The notes below the pieces were generated by a model. That model had not been told where the DNA came from. It ran no database searches and saw only the letters and a program-made list of their open reading frames with translations. From assembly GCF_016767715.1 (NCBI RefSeq), contig NZ_CP050145.1:1798001-1862000 (forward strand): a stretch of 64,000 bases of DNA, written 5' to 3'. Source of the DNA: Mycobacteroides chelonae. Its GTDB lineage: Bacteria > Actinomycetota > Actinomycetes > Mycobacteriales > Mycobacteriaceae. Both the position numbers and the translations under genes were made by a program. Positions 8,714 through 17,415 of this stretch are shown piece by piece; the stretch's first letter is position 1, and each line of letters starts with the position of its first letter.

Positions 8714-9484
8714 CTATTCTCCGATTTCGACTGGTTCAAATGGCAGCATGTAGCACTCATCGAAGTCGTATGTCAGGCCGATGCGACTGTGCCACTCCCT
8801 TGTGAAATCAATTGCCGAGTTACAGGCCCAGTCTGCGCAGCCAGCGCCGAGCACCTTATGGGGATACCAGGGGTTTCCGATCGGTTGACGGTTCTCGCGC
8901 CCCGCCAACTTGTCACGCAACGATGCCAAATACCGCGCTTCGTCAGTTCCGTCGCCGTGCCACCAGCGAGGTTTAAAGTGTCCCAATTCATTTCGTAGGT
9001 CGATGAGCACGTCGACACTCTGGTATGGCTCCTTGCCTTTAATTATCCGGTCTTGGCCAGCGCAAACTAGCGCAAGTTGATACTTGCTGAGAGTGGACAT
9101 TGCACGCTCGGCATGTTCTTTGCCAGTCCATAGCTCGCGCATGATGGTCAGTGCAGGGTCCGAGATGCCTTGGGTGTGAGACGTTCGCTGGCCTGGCTGA
9201 CTGTCGGCGGCGTCCTGCCAGATTTCATTCACCATCGCCTCTAGAAACGCCACCGCGGACAAAACAGCCGCCATTGCGTGCGACCGATGGGGCCGATCGA
9301 CGCCCGCCTTGGTCAGTATCTTGTCTTCGCGCTCGCGGCACAGCCACGCTTCGTAACGCGCGTTCCACAGGTGTTGGCCAGCCATGTAGTCGCGCACCGA
9401 AATCCGGGGCGTTCCCACGGCTGCTCGAGACTCGATGCTGGCGGGCCTAACTACCTTTGGTTGTGGTTCGCTTGGGTCGCTCAC
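8714..9484 (-). CDS. Uncharacterised HEPN-like protein
   Basis: A 256-residue soluble protein with no confident family match. Two segments recall HEPN domains: a helix with AVLSAVAFLEAMVNEIW (about residues 73-89), and a second helix with an Rx4H motif, RNELGH at residues 164-169, the arrangement that forms the RNase active site in HEPN toxins and defence proteins. Downstream residues include FKPRWWHGD. The start is taken as GTG 9484, because the upstream in-frame extension is compositionally unlike a protein start; a longer form from 9595 is possible. Base composition is lower in GC than neighbouring genes. It is divergent from the T5orf172 gene and lies beside tRNA-Met. A role in defence or RNA cleavage is inference. 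Confidence 0.6.
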   Translation of the reverse strand: MSDPSEPQPKVVRPASIESRAAVGTPRISVRDYMAGQHLWNARYEAWLCREREDKILTKAGVDRPHRSHAMAAVLSAVAFLEAMVNEIWQDAADSQPGQRTSHTQGISDPALTIMRELWTGKEHAERAMSTLSKYQLALVCAGQDRIIKGKEPYQSVDVLIDLRNELGHFKPRWWHGDGTDEARYLASLRDKLAGRENRQPIGNPWYPHKVLGAGCADWACNSAIDFTREWHSRIGLTYDFDECYMLPFEPVEIGE

Positions 9485-9954
9485 GACCGAACCATAGCTC
9501 CGGTGTACACGCCGAGTCTCGACATCTGTGCGTGTGCGCGACGTTGGCGATCTGGTTACGGTTGCGATCAACGAACACGATGATTTGGCCGCCACCTAAG
9601 CCGATGTACCAAGTGTTGCTCGGGTTCCGAGCAGTAGTCAGGCGTTGGGGGAGCGCATCAGCAAGTAACGGGCACTAGTAGGTGGAATCGTATCCACGAA
9701 TCCTGACCTGGATCCATCTATCGAGGGTTCGGCCGGCCGGTCATGCATTGGAGCCGATGTGTAATTGTCTACTGCTCGTCGGACTCTTTACCGCCGAGAT
9801 GGCGGTCGACCACTCTAGGGGCGGCTCGACAGGGGAACCGGGGGGCGGCTGGCTATTGCGGGAATCCTGCCTAAAAGCGGTTACGCAGGAGGCATCATCA
9901 CACCGAGCATGTTCGAAAGTCTGAGTTGCGCCTAGATTCAGCAAGTCTTGATTG
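9485..9954. other. Long divergent intergenic region of the accessory patch
   Basis: About 470 bases between the divergent HEPN-like and T5orf172 genes. Small open frames exist (for example 9682-9924 on the plus strand), but their composition and lack of a ribosome-binding site do not support coding. It presumably holds both promoters; I could not place clear -10/-35 pairs. No RNA gene or repeat was recognised. Confidence 0.4.
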
Positions 9955-11376
9955 ATGGGGTTTGTAGTGAACACACCGGCTGGTTGGTATCCCGATGCTT
10001 TTGCGCCAGGATTTCTCCGCTACTGGGACGGCACGCAGTGGACCAGTCATACCGCGCCGTACGCACAACCTCAAGCAGTCCCCGCAAACCAGGCACCATC
10101 TCAGCCTCCGGATGCAAACACACACGAATCGAATGTTGCGACGAAGGTGTCGTTCTTCGGCGCGAAGAAGCGGGCCGAGGATCTGCAGCGAGAGGTGGAC
10201 CAGCTTCGGAGCCAGATTGTGCGGCTGGGGGCGCTGGAAGCGGTAGAACTCGAACAGGAAACGAAGCGTCTTGTTGCCGAGGTCGACAAACTTCGAGACG
10301 TTAGAGAAGGTCTGGAGGAGGAAATCCAATGTGCACGTGAACAACTCGTCGAAACGCAAGGTTTGGTGGAGTTTCAAGACGTGGGTCTTTACCAATACCG
10401 TCATCCTGCGGAGTCTTCCGTTGCTTTACGGAATGAACTCGATAAGACGCGTGCACAGATCAAGGACACTGTACGAACCAAGACTGCGATCTTGGCGAGT
10501 ACGAGCTTCACATTCAACAACTCTGCCGCACAGGGTAGGAAGTTTGTGAGCGAAATGTCCCGCATCATGCTGCGTGCTTACAACGCAGAGGCTGAGAATT
10601 GTGTCAAGACAGTGAAGGCTGGCAACCTGCCCGCAGCGCAGGCTCGCCTTCGGAAGGCCATGGACCAGATTGCACAGCAGGGCCGGATGATCGATCTCCG
10701 GGTTGCGGAACAGTATCACTGGCTGCGTCTGCGGGAATTGGAGCTCGCTGCTGATTTCCACATGCGTGTCCAGGCGGAGAAGGAGGCTGAGAGGGAACGG
10801 CGTGCCGAGCTTGCCGAGCAACGGAAGGCTGAGCAAGAGCTGAGGCGAGAACGTGAGCGGCTAGAGAAGGAACTGGCGCACTATTCGAATGCTATTGCAA
10901 TGCTTGAAAAAAACGATGACTACGACGGTGTAGCGAGACTTCGGGTCAAGCTCGCAGACGTCGTACGGGCGATTGAGAACGTAGATTACCGACAGGCGAA
11001 TATTCGGGCGGGATTCGTTTATGTCATATCCAACATTGGTGCGTTTGGCGCCAACATGATCAAGATCGGGATGACTCGGCGCCTTGAGCCGATGGACCGC
11101 GTGCGCGAACTTGGCGACGCTTCTGTGCCGTTCCGGTTTGATGTCCATGCGTTGTTCTTCGCCGATGACGCTGTGTTAGTGGAATCGCAGCTCCATCAGG
11201 CGTTCGCGGACAAGCGGGTCAATCGGGTGAACCTGCGCAGGGAGTTTTTCTACGCGACGCCCGGTGAGGTTCTTGACGTGCTGAAAGACACAGTGGGCGA
11301 GGTGGTCGAATACAACCCTTCGCCTGAAGCGGAGGAGTACAGGATCAGTCAAGGAGCGCCAGACACGAGTCTCTAG
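9955..11376 (+). CDS. DUF2510 - coiled-coil (DUF4041-like) - T5orf172 GIY-YIG-like protein
   Basis: A protein of about 473 residues with three parts. Residues 5-35 form a DUF2510 motif (AGWYPD...RYWDGTQWT), a short actinobacterial domain. Residues about 60-345 are strongly helical and charged coiled coil, resembling DUF4041. Residues about 350-450 are a T5orf172/MUG113 domain, a GIY-YIG relative: GFVYVISN, MIKIGMTRR and a later ALFFADDAVLVESQLHQAF with REFFYATP. T5orf172 domains are frequent in phages and mobile elements. The start may be ATG 9955 or GTG 9967; the latter has GGGG at 9957-9960 as a Shine-Dalgarno. GC is visibly lower than the genome average. It is divergent from the HEPN-like gene; nuclease activity and a defence role are inferred only. 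Confidence 0.8.
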   Translation: MGFVVNTPAGWYPDAFAPGFLRYWDGTQWTSHTAPYAQPQAVPANQAPSQPPDANTHESNVATKVSFFGAKKRAEDLQREVDQLRSQIVRLGALEAVELEQETKRLVAEVDKLRDVREGLEEEIQCAREQLVETQGLVEFQDVGLYQYRHPAESSVALRNELDKTRAQIKDTVRTKTAILASTSFTFNNSAAQGRKFVSEMSRIMLRAYNAEAENCVKTVKAGNLPAAQARLRKAMDQIAQQGRMIDLRVAEQYHWLRLRELELAADFHMRVQAEKEAERERRAELAEQRKAEQELRRERERLEKELAHYSNAIAMLEKNDDYDGVARLRVKLADVVRAIENVDYRQANIRAGFVYVISNIGAFGANMIKIGMTRRLEPMDRVRELGDASVPFRFDVHALFFADDAVLVESQLHQAFADKRVNRVNLRREFFYATPGEVLDVLKDTVGEVVEYNPSPEAEEYRISQGAPDTSL

Positions 11377-11477
11377 CTGGTTGGTGTTTAGCAGCGCGTA
11401 AGCCCACACCTCCTAGATAAGGTAAAGCGCTACCCGTTCTCCGGCGCTGGCTGTGAGGTCTCGATGATTGTGAAGCC

Positions 11478-12293
11478 CTACGCAATCATCGGATCGATAG
11501 CCGACCGCGGCACCAGCACCTGCAATGCCCCGTATGAGTCGGGCAATATCGCGCCCTGGTCGAAGAAGAACATCACTCCGTCGTTGAGCACCGCGAAATT
11601 CTGGTAGTTCGACGCGTTGTACAGCGACGCGGGTGAGAACGGCAGCGGCGGCGGGGGAGGCGGTGGCGTCGTAGTAGTCGTCGACGTGGTGGTAGTCGGC
11701 TGTCCCGAGGTTGTCGTCGGCGTGGGAGTCGCCACCGGCGGCGGTGCCAGCTGCTGCTGCAGTTGAGCCTGGACAATCGGCGCGACGGTCTTCAGCGGAT
11801 CATCCACCCGCCACAGTGGCGCGCTTTCTTTGTCGTCCTGCGCGACCGTGTACAGGATCGGCTTGCGATAGCTCTGATCCCAGTTGTATGCCTTGAACGT
11901 GGTCTGCGCGCTGCCGGTGTTTTGGTACACCTTGAACACTACGGTCTGCGTGCCACGCGGCGGAATCGCCGAGGTGTATGCCGTTGGCTTGATGCTCAAC
12001 TGGTACGGCGTGCTGCGCGCGGTATTGGACTTGGCCGTGTTGAGGAACGCGTCGCGCGTCTTGGCGACATACTCGGCGATCGGCTTTTGTTCCGGGTAGT
12101 TCAGCGGAATGGTGATGTCGACGCTGTACCCGGGGTCCGAGAGGCGGATCTCACACGTGGTGCCGGTGTTATTGCCCTTGAGGTCGGCGCAGTAGTCGTG
12201 TGGCGCTGCCCCCGCTACGCCAGAAAAACCGAAGATGGCGGCAGCCGTGGCCAGTACGGACACGCTTACCGAGCGTATGGATAAGTAGGGCAC
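11478..12293 (-). CDS. mpt64: Secreted MPT64-family (DUF3298/RsiV-like) protein with Pro/Thr insert
   Basis: A 271-residue exported protein clearly homologous to M. tuberculosis MPT64 (Rv1980c). Shared blocks include the mature N-terminus with YCADLKG (31-40), SAIPPRGTQTVVFKVYQN (108-125), the FKAYNWDQSYRKPI block (133-146) and the C-terminal NDGVMFFF and VLVPRSAID (238-267). Residues 1-30 are a signal peptide ending in AGAA. Between the two halves there is an inserted Pro/Thr-rich spacer, about residues 183-220, with runs of Thr and Pro; M. tuberculosis MPT64 lacks this. The spacer is like those that are O-mannosylated in mycobacteria. The biochemical role of the family is unsettled. It is transcribed alone, convergent with the T5orf172 gene. 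Confidence 0.9.
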   Translation of the reverse strand: MPYLSIRSVSVSVLATAAAIFGFSGVAGAAPHDYCADLKGNNTGTTCEIRLSDPGYSVDITIPLNYPEQKPIAEYVAKTRDAFLNTAKSNTARSTPYQLSIKPTAYTSAIPPRGTQTVVFKVYQNTGSAQTTFKAYNWDQSYRKPILYTVAQDDKESAPLWRVDDPLKTVAPIVQAQLQQQLAPPPVATPTPTTTSGQPTTTTSTTTTTPPPPPPPLPFSPASLYNASNYQNFAVLNDGVMFFFDQGAILPDSYGALQVLVPRSAIDPMIA

Positions 12294-12467
12294 GTCTGCA
12301 CTCTAACTTCGCAAGGTGAACCAAGTGCCCGGACCGCAGAACTGAGCCACCGAACCGACCTGCGCCTTTGAAGCTCCTGATAATCGGATAGAAGCCCTCT
12401 CAGCAGCCCCGTCACCTCGCTACGATCACTGCGTCCTTGGATCTTGAACCCCTACGAGGGAGTGGCC

Positions 12468-14828
12468 ATGACGGGATCGCCAGAGGCTGGTTTCAACGGG
12501 AAAATCGCCTTGGATATAAGGGATTCCGAGCCCGACTGGACTCCCTACGCCGCACCCACCGCGCCCGAGGGCGCACCCAACGTCCTGTACCTCGTCTGGG
12601 ATGACACCGGCATCGCGACCTGGGACTGCTTCGGCGGCCTGGTGCAGATGCCCGCCATGAGCCGCATCGCCGAGCGCGGCGTGCGCCTCTCGCAGTTCCA
12701 CACCACCGCGTTGTGCTCACCGACCCGTGCCTCGCTGCTGACCGGCCGTAACGCCACCACCGTCGGCATGGCCACCATCGAGGAGTTCACCGACGGCTTC
12801 CCGAACTGCAGCGGCCGCATACCCTTCGACACCGCACTGCTCTCCGAAGTACTCGCCGAAAAGGGCTGGAACACCTACTGCGTCGGCAAGTGGCACCTGA
12901 CGCCGCTCGAAGAGTCGAATCTCGCCGCCACCAAACGGCATTGGCCACTCTCACGAGGCTTCGAGCGCTTCTATGGCTTTATGGGTGGTGAGACCGACCA
13001 GTGGTACCCGGACCTGGTCTACGACAACCACCCCGTCGAGCCGCCCGCCACCCCGGAGGACAGTTACCACCTGTCCAAGGACATCGCCGACAAGACCATC
13101 GAATTCATCCGAGACGCCAAGGTGATCGCCCCCGACAAGCCCTGGTTCTCCTACGTGTGCCCCGGCGCCGGCCACGCCCCGCATCACGTCTTCAAGGAAT
13201 GGGCCGACAAGTACGCCGGTAAATTCGACATGGGCTACGAGTTGTATCGCGAGATCGTGTTGGAGAACCAGAAGAAACTCGGCATCGTCCCGTCGGACAC
13301 CGAATTATCGCCCGTCAACCCGTATCTGGACGTGAAGGGACCCAACGGCGAACCCTGGCCGTTGCAAGACACCGTGCGCCCCTGGGACTCGCTCAACGAT
13401 GAGGAGAAGCGCCTCTTCTCGCGCATGGCCGAGGTGTTCGCCGGGTTCCTCAGCTACACCGATGATCAGATCGGCCGTGTCCTGGACTATCTGGAGGAAT
13501 CGGGCCAGCTGGACAACACCATCATCGTGGTGATCTCCGATAATGGCGCCAGCGGTGAGGGCGGCCCCAACGGATCGGTCAACGAGGTCAAGTTCTTCAA
13601 CGGCTACATCGACACCGTCGAGGAGAGCCTGCGCTTCTACGAGAACCTGGGCGGCACCGACACCTACAACCACTACCCAATCGGGTGGGCGATGGCGTTC
13701 AACACCCCCTACAAGCTGTACAAGCGCTACGCCTCCCACGAGGGCGGTATCGCCGACACCGCAATCATCAGCTGGCCCAAGGGAATCACCGCGCACGGTG
13801 AAGTGCGCGACACCTACGTGAACGTCAGCGATATCACCCCGACCATCTACGACCTGCTGGGCATCACCCCGCCCGAGACCGTGAAGGGCATCGCCCAAAA
13901 ACCGCTCGACGGCATCAGTTTCACCGCGGCGCTGAAAGATCCGACCGCCGACACCGGCAAGGACACGCAGTTCTACACGATGCTCGGCACCCGGGGCGTC
14001 TGGCACAAGGGCTGGTACGCCAACACCGTGCACGCCGCCACACCCTCGGGCTGGTCGCACTTCGACAAGGACCGCTGGGAGCTGTTCCACATCGAATCCG
14101 ACCGCAGCCAATGCCACGACCTCGCCGACGCGCACCCGGAGAAACTCGAAGAGCTCAAACAACTCTGGTTCGACGAGGCCGCCAAGTACAACGGCCTGCC
14201 GCTGGCCGACCTGAACATCCTGGAAACCCTCACTCGGTGGCGGCCCTACCTGGTGGGGGAGCGCAAGTCCTTCACCTACTACCCGAACACGGCCGAACTG
14301 GGTATCGGTGCCGCCGTCGACATTCGCGGCCAGTCCTTCTCAATTCTCGCCGAAGTCACCACCGACTCAGGCGCCGAGGGCGTCATCTTCAAACAGGGCG
14401 GCGCCCACGGCGGACATGTGCTCTTCATTCAGGACGGGAAGCTGCACTACATCTACAACTTCATGGGGGAGAAGGAGCAGAAGGTCTCCTCCGCCGATGC
14501 CGTACCGCTGGGTGCGCACGTGCTCGGGGCGCGCTTCGCCAAAACCGGCACCGTCGCGGGCAGCCACACTCCGCTCGGCGACGTGACCCTGTTTATCGAC
14601 GAACAAGCCGTCGGATCGCTCAGTGCCGTCGAAATCCACCCCGGCACATTCGGTCTGGCCGGGGCGAGCCTGTCCATCGGACGCAACAGCGGGTCGGCGG
14701 TGTCCTCGGAGTACAAGGCGCCCTATGCCTTCACTGGCGGCACCATCGCGCAAGTGGTCGTCGACATCTCGGGTGAGCCGTACGAAAACCTGGAGAAGAA
14801 ACTCGCGATCGCCTTCGCCAAGGACTAG
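12468..14828 (+). CDS. Type I arylsulfatase (AtsA/AtsD-like)
   Basis: A 786-residue sulfatase that hydrolyses sulfate esters using a formylglycine made from Cys. The modification site CSPTR is seen at residues 83-87, followed by LLTGRN. Metal-binding residues DD (45-46) and DNGASGEGG also fit. The C-terminal 170 residues form a beta-rich lectin-like domain typical of the long mycobacterial sulfatases. I chose ATG 12468 because GAGGGAG lies just upstream; a TTG at 12444 would add eight residues. Length is the same as M. tuberculosis AtsA and AtsD (787 residues); I cannot tell which. No signal peptide is present, so it is probably cytosolic. A formylglycine-generating enzyme must be encoded elsewhere. 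Confidence 0.92.
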   Translation: MTGSPEAGFNGKIALDIRDSEPDWTPYAAPTAPEGAPNVLYLVWDDTGIATWDCFGGLVQMPAMSRIAERGVRLSQFHTTALCSPTRASLLTGRNATTVGMATIEEFTDGFPNCSGRIPFDTALLSEVLAEKGWNTYCVGKWHLTPLEESNLAATKRHWPLSRGFERFYGFMGGETDQWYPDLVYDNHPVEPPATPEDSYHLSKDIADKTIEFIRDAKVIAPDKPWFSYVCPGAGHAPHHVFKEWADKYAGKFDMGYELYREIVLENQKKLGIVPSDTELSPVNPYLDVKGPNGEPWPLQDTVRPWDSLNDEEKRLFSRMAEVFAGFLSYTDDQIGRVLDYLEESGQLDNTIIVVISDNGASGEGGPNGSVNEVKFFNGYIDTVEESLRFYENLGGTDTYNHYPIGWAMAFNTPYKLYKRYASHEGGIADTAIISWPKGITAHGEVRDTYVNVSDITPTIYDLLGITPPETVKGIAQKPLDGISFTAALKDPTADTGKDTQFYTMLGTRGVWHKGWYANTVHAATPSGWSHFDKDRWELFHIESDRSQCHDLADAHPEKLEELKQLWFDEAAKYNGLPLADLNILETLTRWRPYLVGERKSFTYYPNTAELGIGAAVDIRGQSFSILAEVTTDSGAEGVIFKQGGAHGGHVLFIQDGKLHYIYNFMGEKEQKVSSADAVPLGAHVLGARFAKTGTVAGSHTPLGDVTLFIDEQAVGSLSAVEIHPGTFGLAGASLSIGRNSGSAVSSEYKAPYAFTGGTIAQVVVDISGEPYENLEKKLAIAFAKD

Positions 14829-15091
14829 GCGGGCCAGTCGGTGAGCTGTTCCCACTGACCGAACGGCGGCTTGTTTTCAGCCTTGATCACGATCTGCGCG
14901 GTCACCGCCGAACCGGGGTGATACTCCTCGATCGCGAATCCGCCCTGCCGGTTCTCGGGCGTCGTGCCGTCCCAGATGTAGATGGGGCCTGGCGCCGCAG
15001 CGGCCTCGGCGACTTCCTGACCGCACTCGGCCACCGGCTCGTCACGACCAACACCGGTGTGCTTGCCATCGATACGCCGCCAGATGCTCAC
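14825..15091 (-). CDS. Conserved small hypothetical protein
   Basis: An 88-residue cytosolic protein starting at GTG with SIWRRIDGKHTG. It has two Trp-rich ends and an acidic middle, and reads as a compact single domain (EEYHPGSAVTAQIVIKAENKP). No motif assigns a function. The upstream in-frame extension to 15193 is rejected because it lacks a plausible ribosome-binding site and overlaps the promoter of the divergent nuclease gene. It is convergent with the sulfatase, overlapping it by 4 bases at the stops. Confidence 0.6.
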   Translation of the reverse strand: MSIWRRIDGKHTGVGRDEPVAECGQEVAEAAAAPGPIYIWDGTTPENRQGGFAIEEYHPGSAVTAQIVIKAENKPPFGQWEQLTDWPA

Positions 15092-15215
15092 GAATCGGAT
15101 GCTACGCGCCGTCGCATGCTCTGGGCAGCCACAACTTGACGAAGCGGTGAACTCACAGAACGAGTAGGTGTCTACTTGCGCCATCGCGGCCACACTGTGT
15201 CACCGTGGACTGGTG

Positions 15216-15986
15216 ATGAAAAAGTTTGGCGCGTTGGTGGTTGCCGCCGCGCTGATGCTCGTGACCGCACCGCTGGCTTCCGCGTGGGGCCCGCAGGGGC
15301 ACAGCATCGTGGGCGCGGTCGCCGATGCGCAGCTCACGCCCGCCGCCCGCGCCGAGGTTTCTCGCCTGCTGGCCGGACAAGCCACCCCGACGCTCGCGGG
15401 CGTGGCCAACTGGGCCGACCAGGTACGCCCCAGCCGACCGAACACCGCACCCTGGCACTACGCCGATATCGCCGAGAACAACTGCCAATACGTGCCCGCG
15501 ATCAATGGCGACAACGGCAACAACGTCATCGAGGCCATTCGTAACCAGACCGCGATCCTGGGCGATGCATCCAAAACGGATACCGAACGCCAGGAGGCGC
15601 TGAAGTTCGTCGTGCATTTCGTCGGCGACATCCACCAGCCGATGCACGACGCCTACGCCCGCGACCGCGGCGGCAACGACATCCCGCTGACCTACAACGG
15701 CCGCTCCACCAACCTGCATTCGGTGTGGGACAGCGGATTACTGAACACCCGCAGCCTCAACGACGCTCAATACACCCAGGTGATCCAGGCGCTGCCCGCC
15801 CCCGATCTCGGCAGCACCGATCCCGTCGACTGGGCGCAGGACACCTGCCACATCGCGGTGGGCGTCTACCCGAACACCTCGACCATCGGCACCGACTACA
15901 CCAACCAATACCGGCCGATCGCCGAGGCGCAGCTGCGCCTGGCCGGTGATCGCCTGGCGCGCTTGATCAATGCGACGCTGAGCTAG
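15216..15986 (+). CDS. Secreted S1/P1-type nuclease
   Basis: A 256-residue exported endonuclease of the S1/P1 family, which cleaves single-stranded nucleic acids and 3'-nucleotides with three zinc ions. Residues 1-23 are a signal peptide; the mature protein starts at Trp24, whose amino group and imidazole partners bind zinc in this family. Other ligands are visible: His29 in GHSIVG, Asp in WADQVR, the HFVGDIHQPMHDA helix and NLHSVWDSGLL. The start is ATG 15216, which places the signal peptide correctly. Such nucleases provide phosphate and nucleosides or act as virulence factors; which applies here is not visible. Transcribed alone. Confidence 0.92.
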   Translation: MKKFGALVVAAALMLVTAPLASAWGPQGHSIVGAVADAQLTPAARAEVSRLLAGQATPTLAGVANWADQVRPSRPNTAPWHYADIAENNCQYVPAINGDNGNNVIEAIRNQTAILGDASKTDTERQEALKFVVHFVGDIHQPMHDAYARDRGGNDIPLTYNGRSTNLHSVWDSGLLNTRSLNDAQYTQVIQALPAPDLGSTDPVDWAQDTCHIAVGVYPNTSTIGTDYTNQYRPIAEAQLRLAGDRLARLINATLS

Positions 15987-15993
15987 CGCGGAT

Positions 15994-16818
15994 CTACCAG
16001 ACCCGCACGTAGTCGACGAGCATCTCTGCCGGGTAGGAACCACCCGACGGATCGCCGCCACCGGAACCGGACACCGCCAGGTTCAGCATCGGCTGCAGCG
16101 TGTAGCCCGGGTCGTTAAACGGCCAATCATCAAGGGAATTGGCGTCGACCGTCAGGTACGGCTCCATGCCGTCGTGGTAGTCCATCCAGAAGTACAGCCC
16201 GGCATCGGTCCAGGTGCAGCGCCAGGTGTGCCAGTTGTTGTCCACCGGCATCGGCAGCGTCTCGAACGAGGTGCCGTCCAGGCGCGCGTGGATTGTGGTG
16301 CCCGAGGGCCAGTCACGGTTGCCGTACCACTCCACAAGGTCGATCTCGCCGCCCCGCTCGGGGTTGTCATTGAGCAGCCACCATGCCGGCCACGCGCCGT
16401 CGGTCAGGCAGTTGAACTTGATGCGCGCCTCGAAGGTGTGACCGACGTTGCCGCGGAAGGTGCCGTGCAGCTTGCCGCTGAAGTACTTGTTGCCTTCCTT
16501 GGTCGCGCGGATCACCAGGTTGGATTTTCCGTCGAGGAAGATGTTGGTGCGGCTGTCGCGATACTCGCCCATGTTTTCGGGGCGGTCCCAGAACACCGGG
16601 TTCTTGATCTTCTCGCGGAACTTCGCGGCCACCCACTTGGAACCATCGGGGGCCGAACCGGCAGGACCGTCGAATTCGTCGCGGAAGACAAAGCCACTGG
16701 ACTGGGCATCGGGCGGTGCCGCCGGGCTACGTCCCGGGTCGGCCTGAGCCGTCGGGAGGGGCAGGGCGGCTGCGGCGATGCCGAAGCCCATGGTCAGTAT
16801 CAACTTACGGCGATCCAT
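15994..16818 (-). CDS. Exported glycoside hydrolase family 16 protein
   Basis: A 274-residue exported hydrolase. The N-terminus has a twin-arginine motif (DRRKLI) and a hydrophobic stretch ending in AQA, so Tat export is likely. The GH16 catalytic signature ExDxxE is present as E158-I-D160-L-V-E163 inside GGEIDLVEWYGN: E158 nucleophile, E163 acid/base. The rest is a jelly-roll with many Trp residues. The family cleaves beta-1,3 or beta-1,3/1,4 glucans; M. tuberculosis Rv0315 is a relative. An alternative start at 16827 adds three residues. It converges with the S1/P1 nuclease gene, 7 bases apart at the stops. Confidence 0.9.
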   Translation of the reverse strand: MDRRKLILTMGFGIAAAALPLPTAQADPGRSPAAPPDAQSSGFVFRDEFDGPAGSAPDGSKWVAAKFREKIKNPVFWDRPENMGEYRDSRTNIFLDGKSNLVIRATKEGNKYFSGKLHGTFRGNVGHTFEARIKFNCLTDGAWPAWWLLNDNPERGGEIDLVEWYGNRDWPSGTTIHARLDGTSFETLPMPVDNNWHTWRCTWTDAGLYFWMDYHDGMEPYLTVDANSLDDWPFNDPGYTLQPMLNLAVSGSGGGDPSGGSYPAEMLVDYVRVW

Positions 16819-16884
16819 TTCGGGCACCCCGAAACGATAATGGTTGAAACCCGCCGATGAACGCAGCCCCGCCTATTTTGGCTG

Positions 16885-17415
16885 CTAGTGGCGCGGAAGC
16901 ATTCTGGAGAGTAACCCGTCCCGCAACCCGATCGTGTGAAACAGCACCGCGCTGACGTGGGCAACTATGCAGGCGAGCAACGCGTACGCCACCCATGCGT
17001 GTGCTTCGCGCAGCACGCCGTACCACCCGATGCTGGTCGGCACGATCGACGGAAAATGCAATCCAGCGATCGTCACCGGAACCCCAGACGCCGATACCAG
17101 CGCCCATCCGATCACCGGTTGCGCCAGGAACAGCGTGTACATCGCGAGCTCGGAACCCGCCGCGATGAACCGTTCCGGCTGTGCCAGGGACATCGGCGGC
17201 GGCTTGTGCCAGATCCGGTTCCCGACGCGCAGCACCGCGAGCACCAACACCACCACACCCACGGCCTTATGCCAGGCCAGCACCATCGGATAGTCGCCCA
17301 GCGACCCGACGAGCAGCGCGCCCAGCACCAACATCGTGATGATCGAAACCGCCATCAGCCAATGCAGAAGCTGCGCGGCCAATCCGAAACGCTCGGCACC
17401 CGTGGATTCAGTCAT
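16885..17415 (-). CDS. Cytochrome b561-type membrane protein
   Basis: A 176-residue four-helix membrane protein of the bacterial b561 (CybB) family. Candidate haem His residues lie in LLHWLM, LAWHKAVG, REAHAWVAY and CIVAHV, in the expected helices 1, 2 and 4. It moves electrons from the quinol pool. The start ATG 17415 touches the stop of the upstream peroxidase gene, so the pair is co-translated. Pairing of a Tat-exported catalase-family peroxidase with a b561 protein is a known arrangement, suggesting that quinol electrons feed an exported peroxidase; this is inference from context. Confidence 0.88.
   Translation of the reverse strand: MTESTGAERFGLAAQLLHWLMAVSIITMLVLGALLVGSLGDYPMVLAWHKAVGVVVLVLAVLRVGNRIWHKPPPMSLAQPERFIAAGSELAMYTLFLAQPVIGWALVSASGVPVTIAGLHFPSIVPTSIGWYGVLREAHAWVAYALLACIVAHVSAVLFHTIGLRDGLLSRMLPRH

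Noticed and set aside
9682..9924. Possible 80-residue ORF in the divergent intergenic region
   Set aside because: No ribosome-binding site, uneven composition and no recognisable feature.
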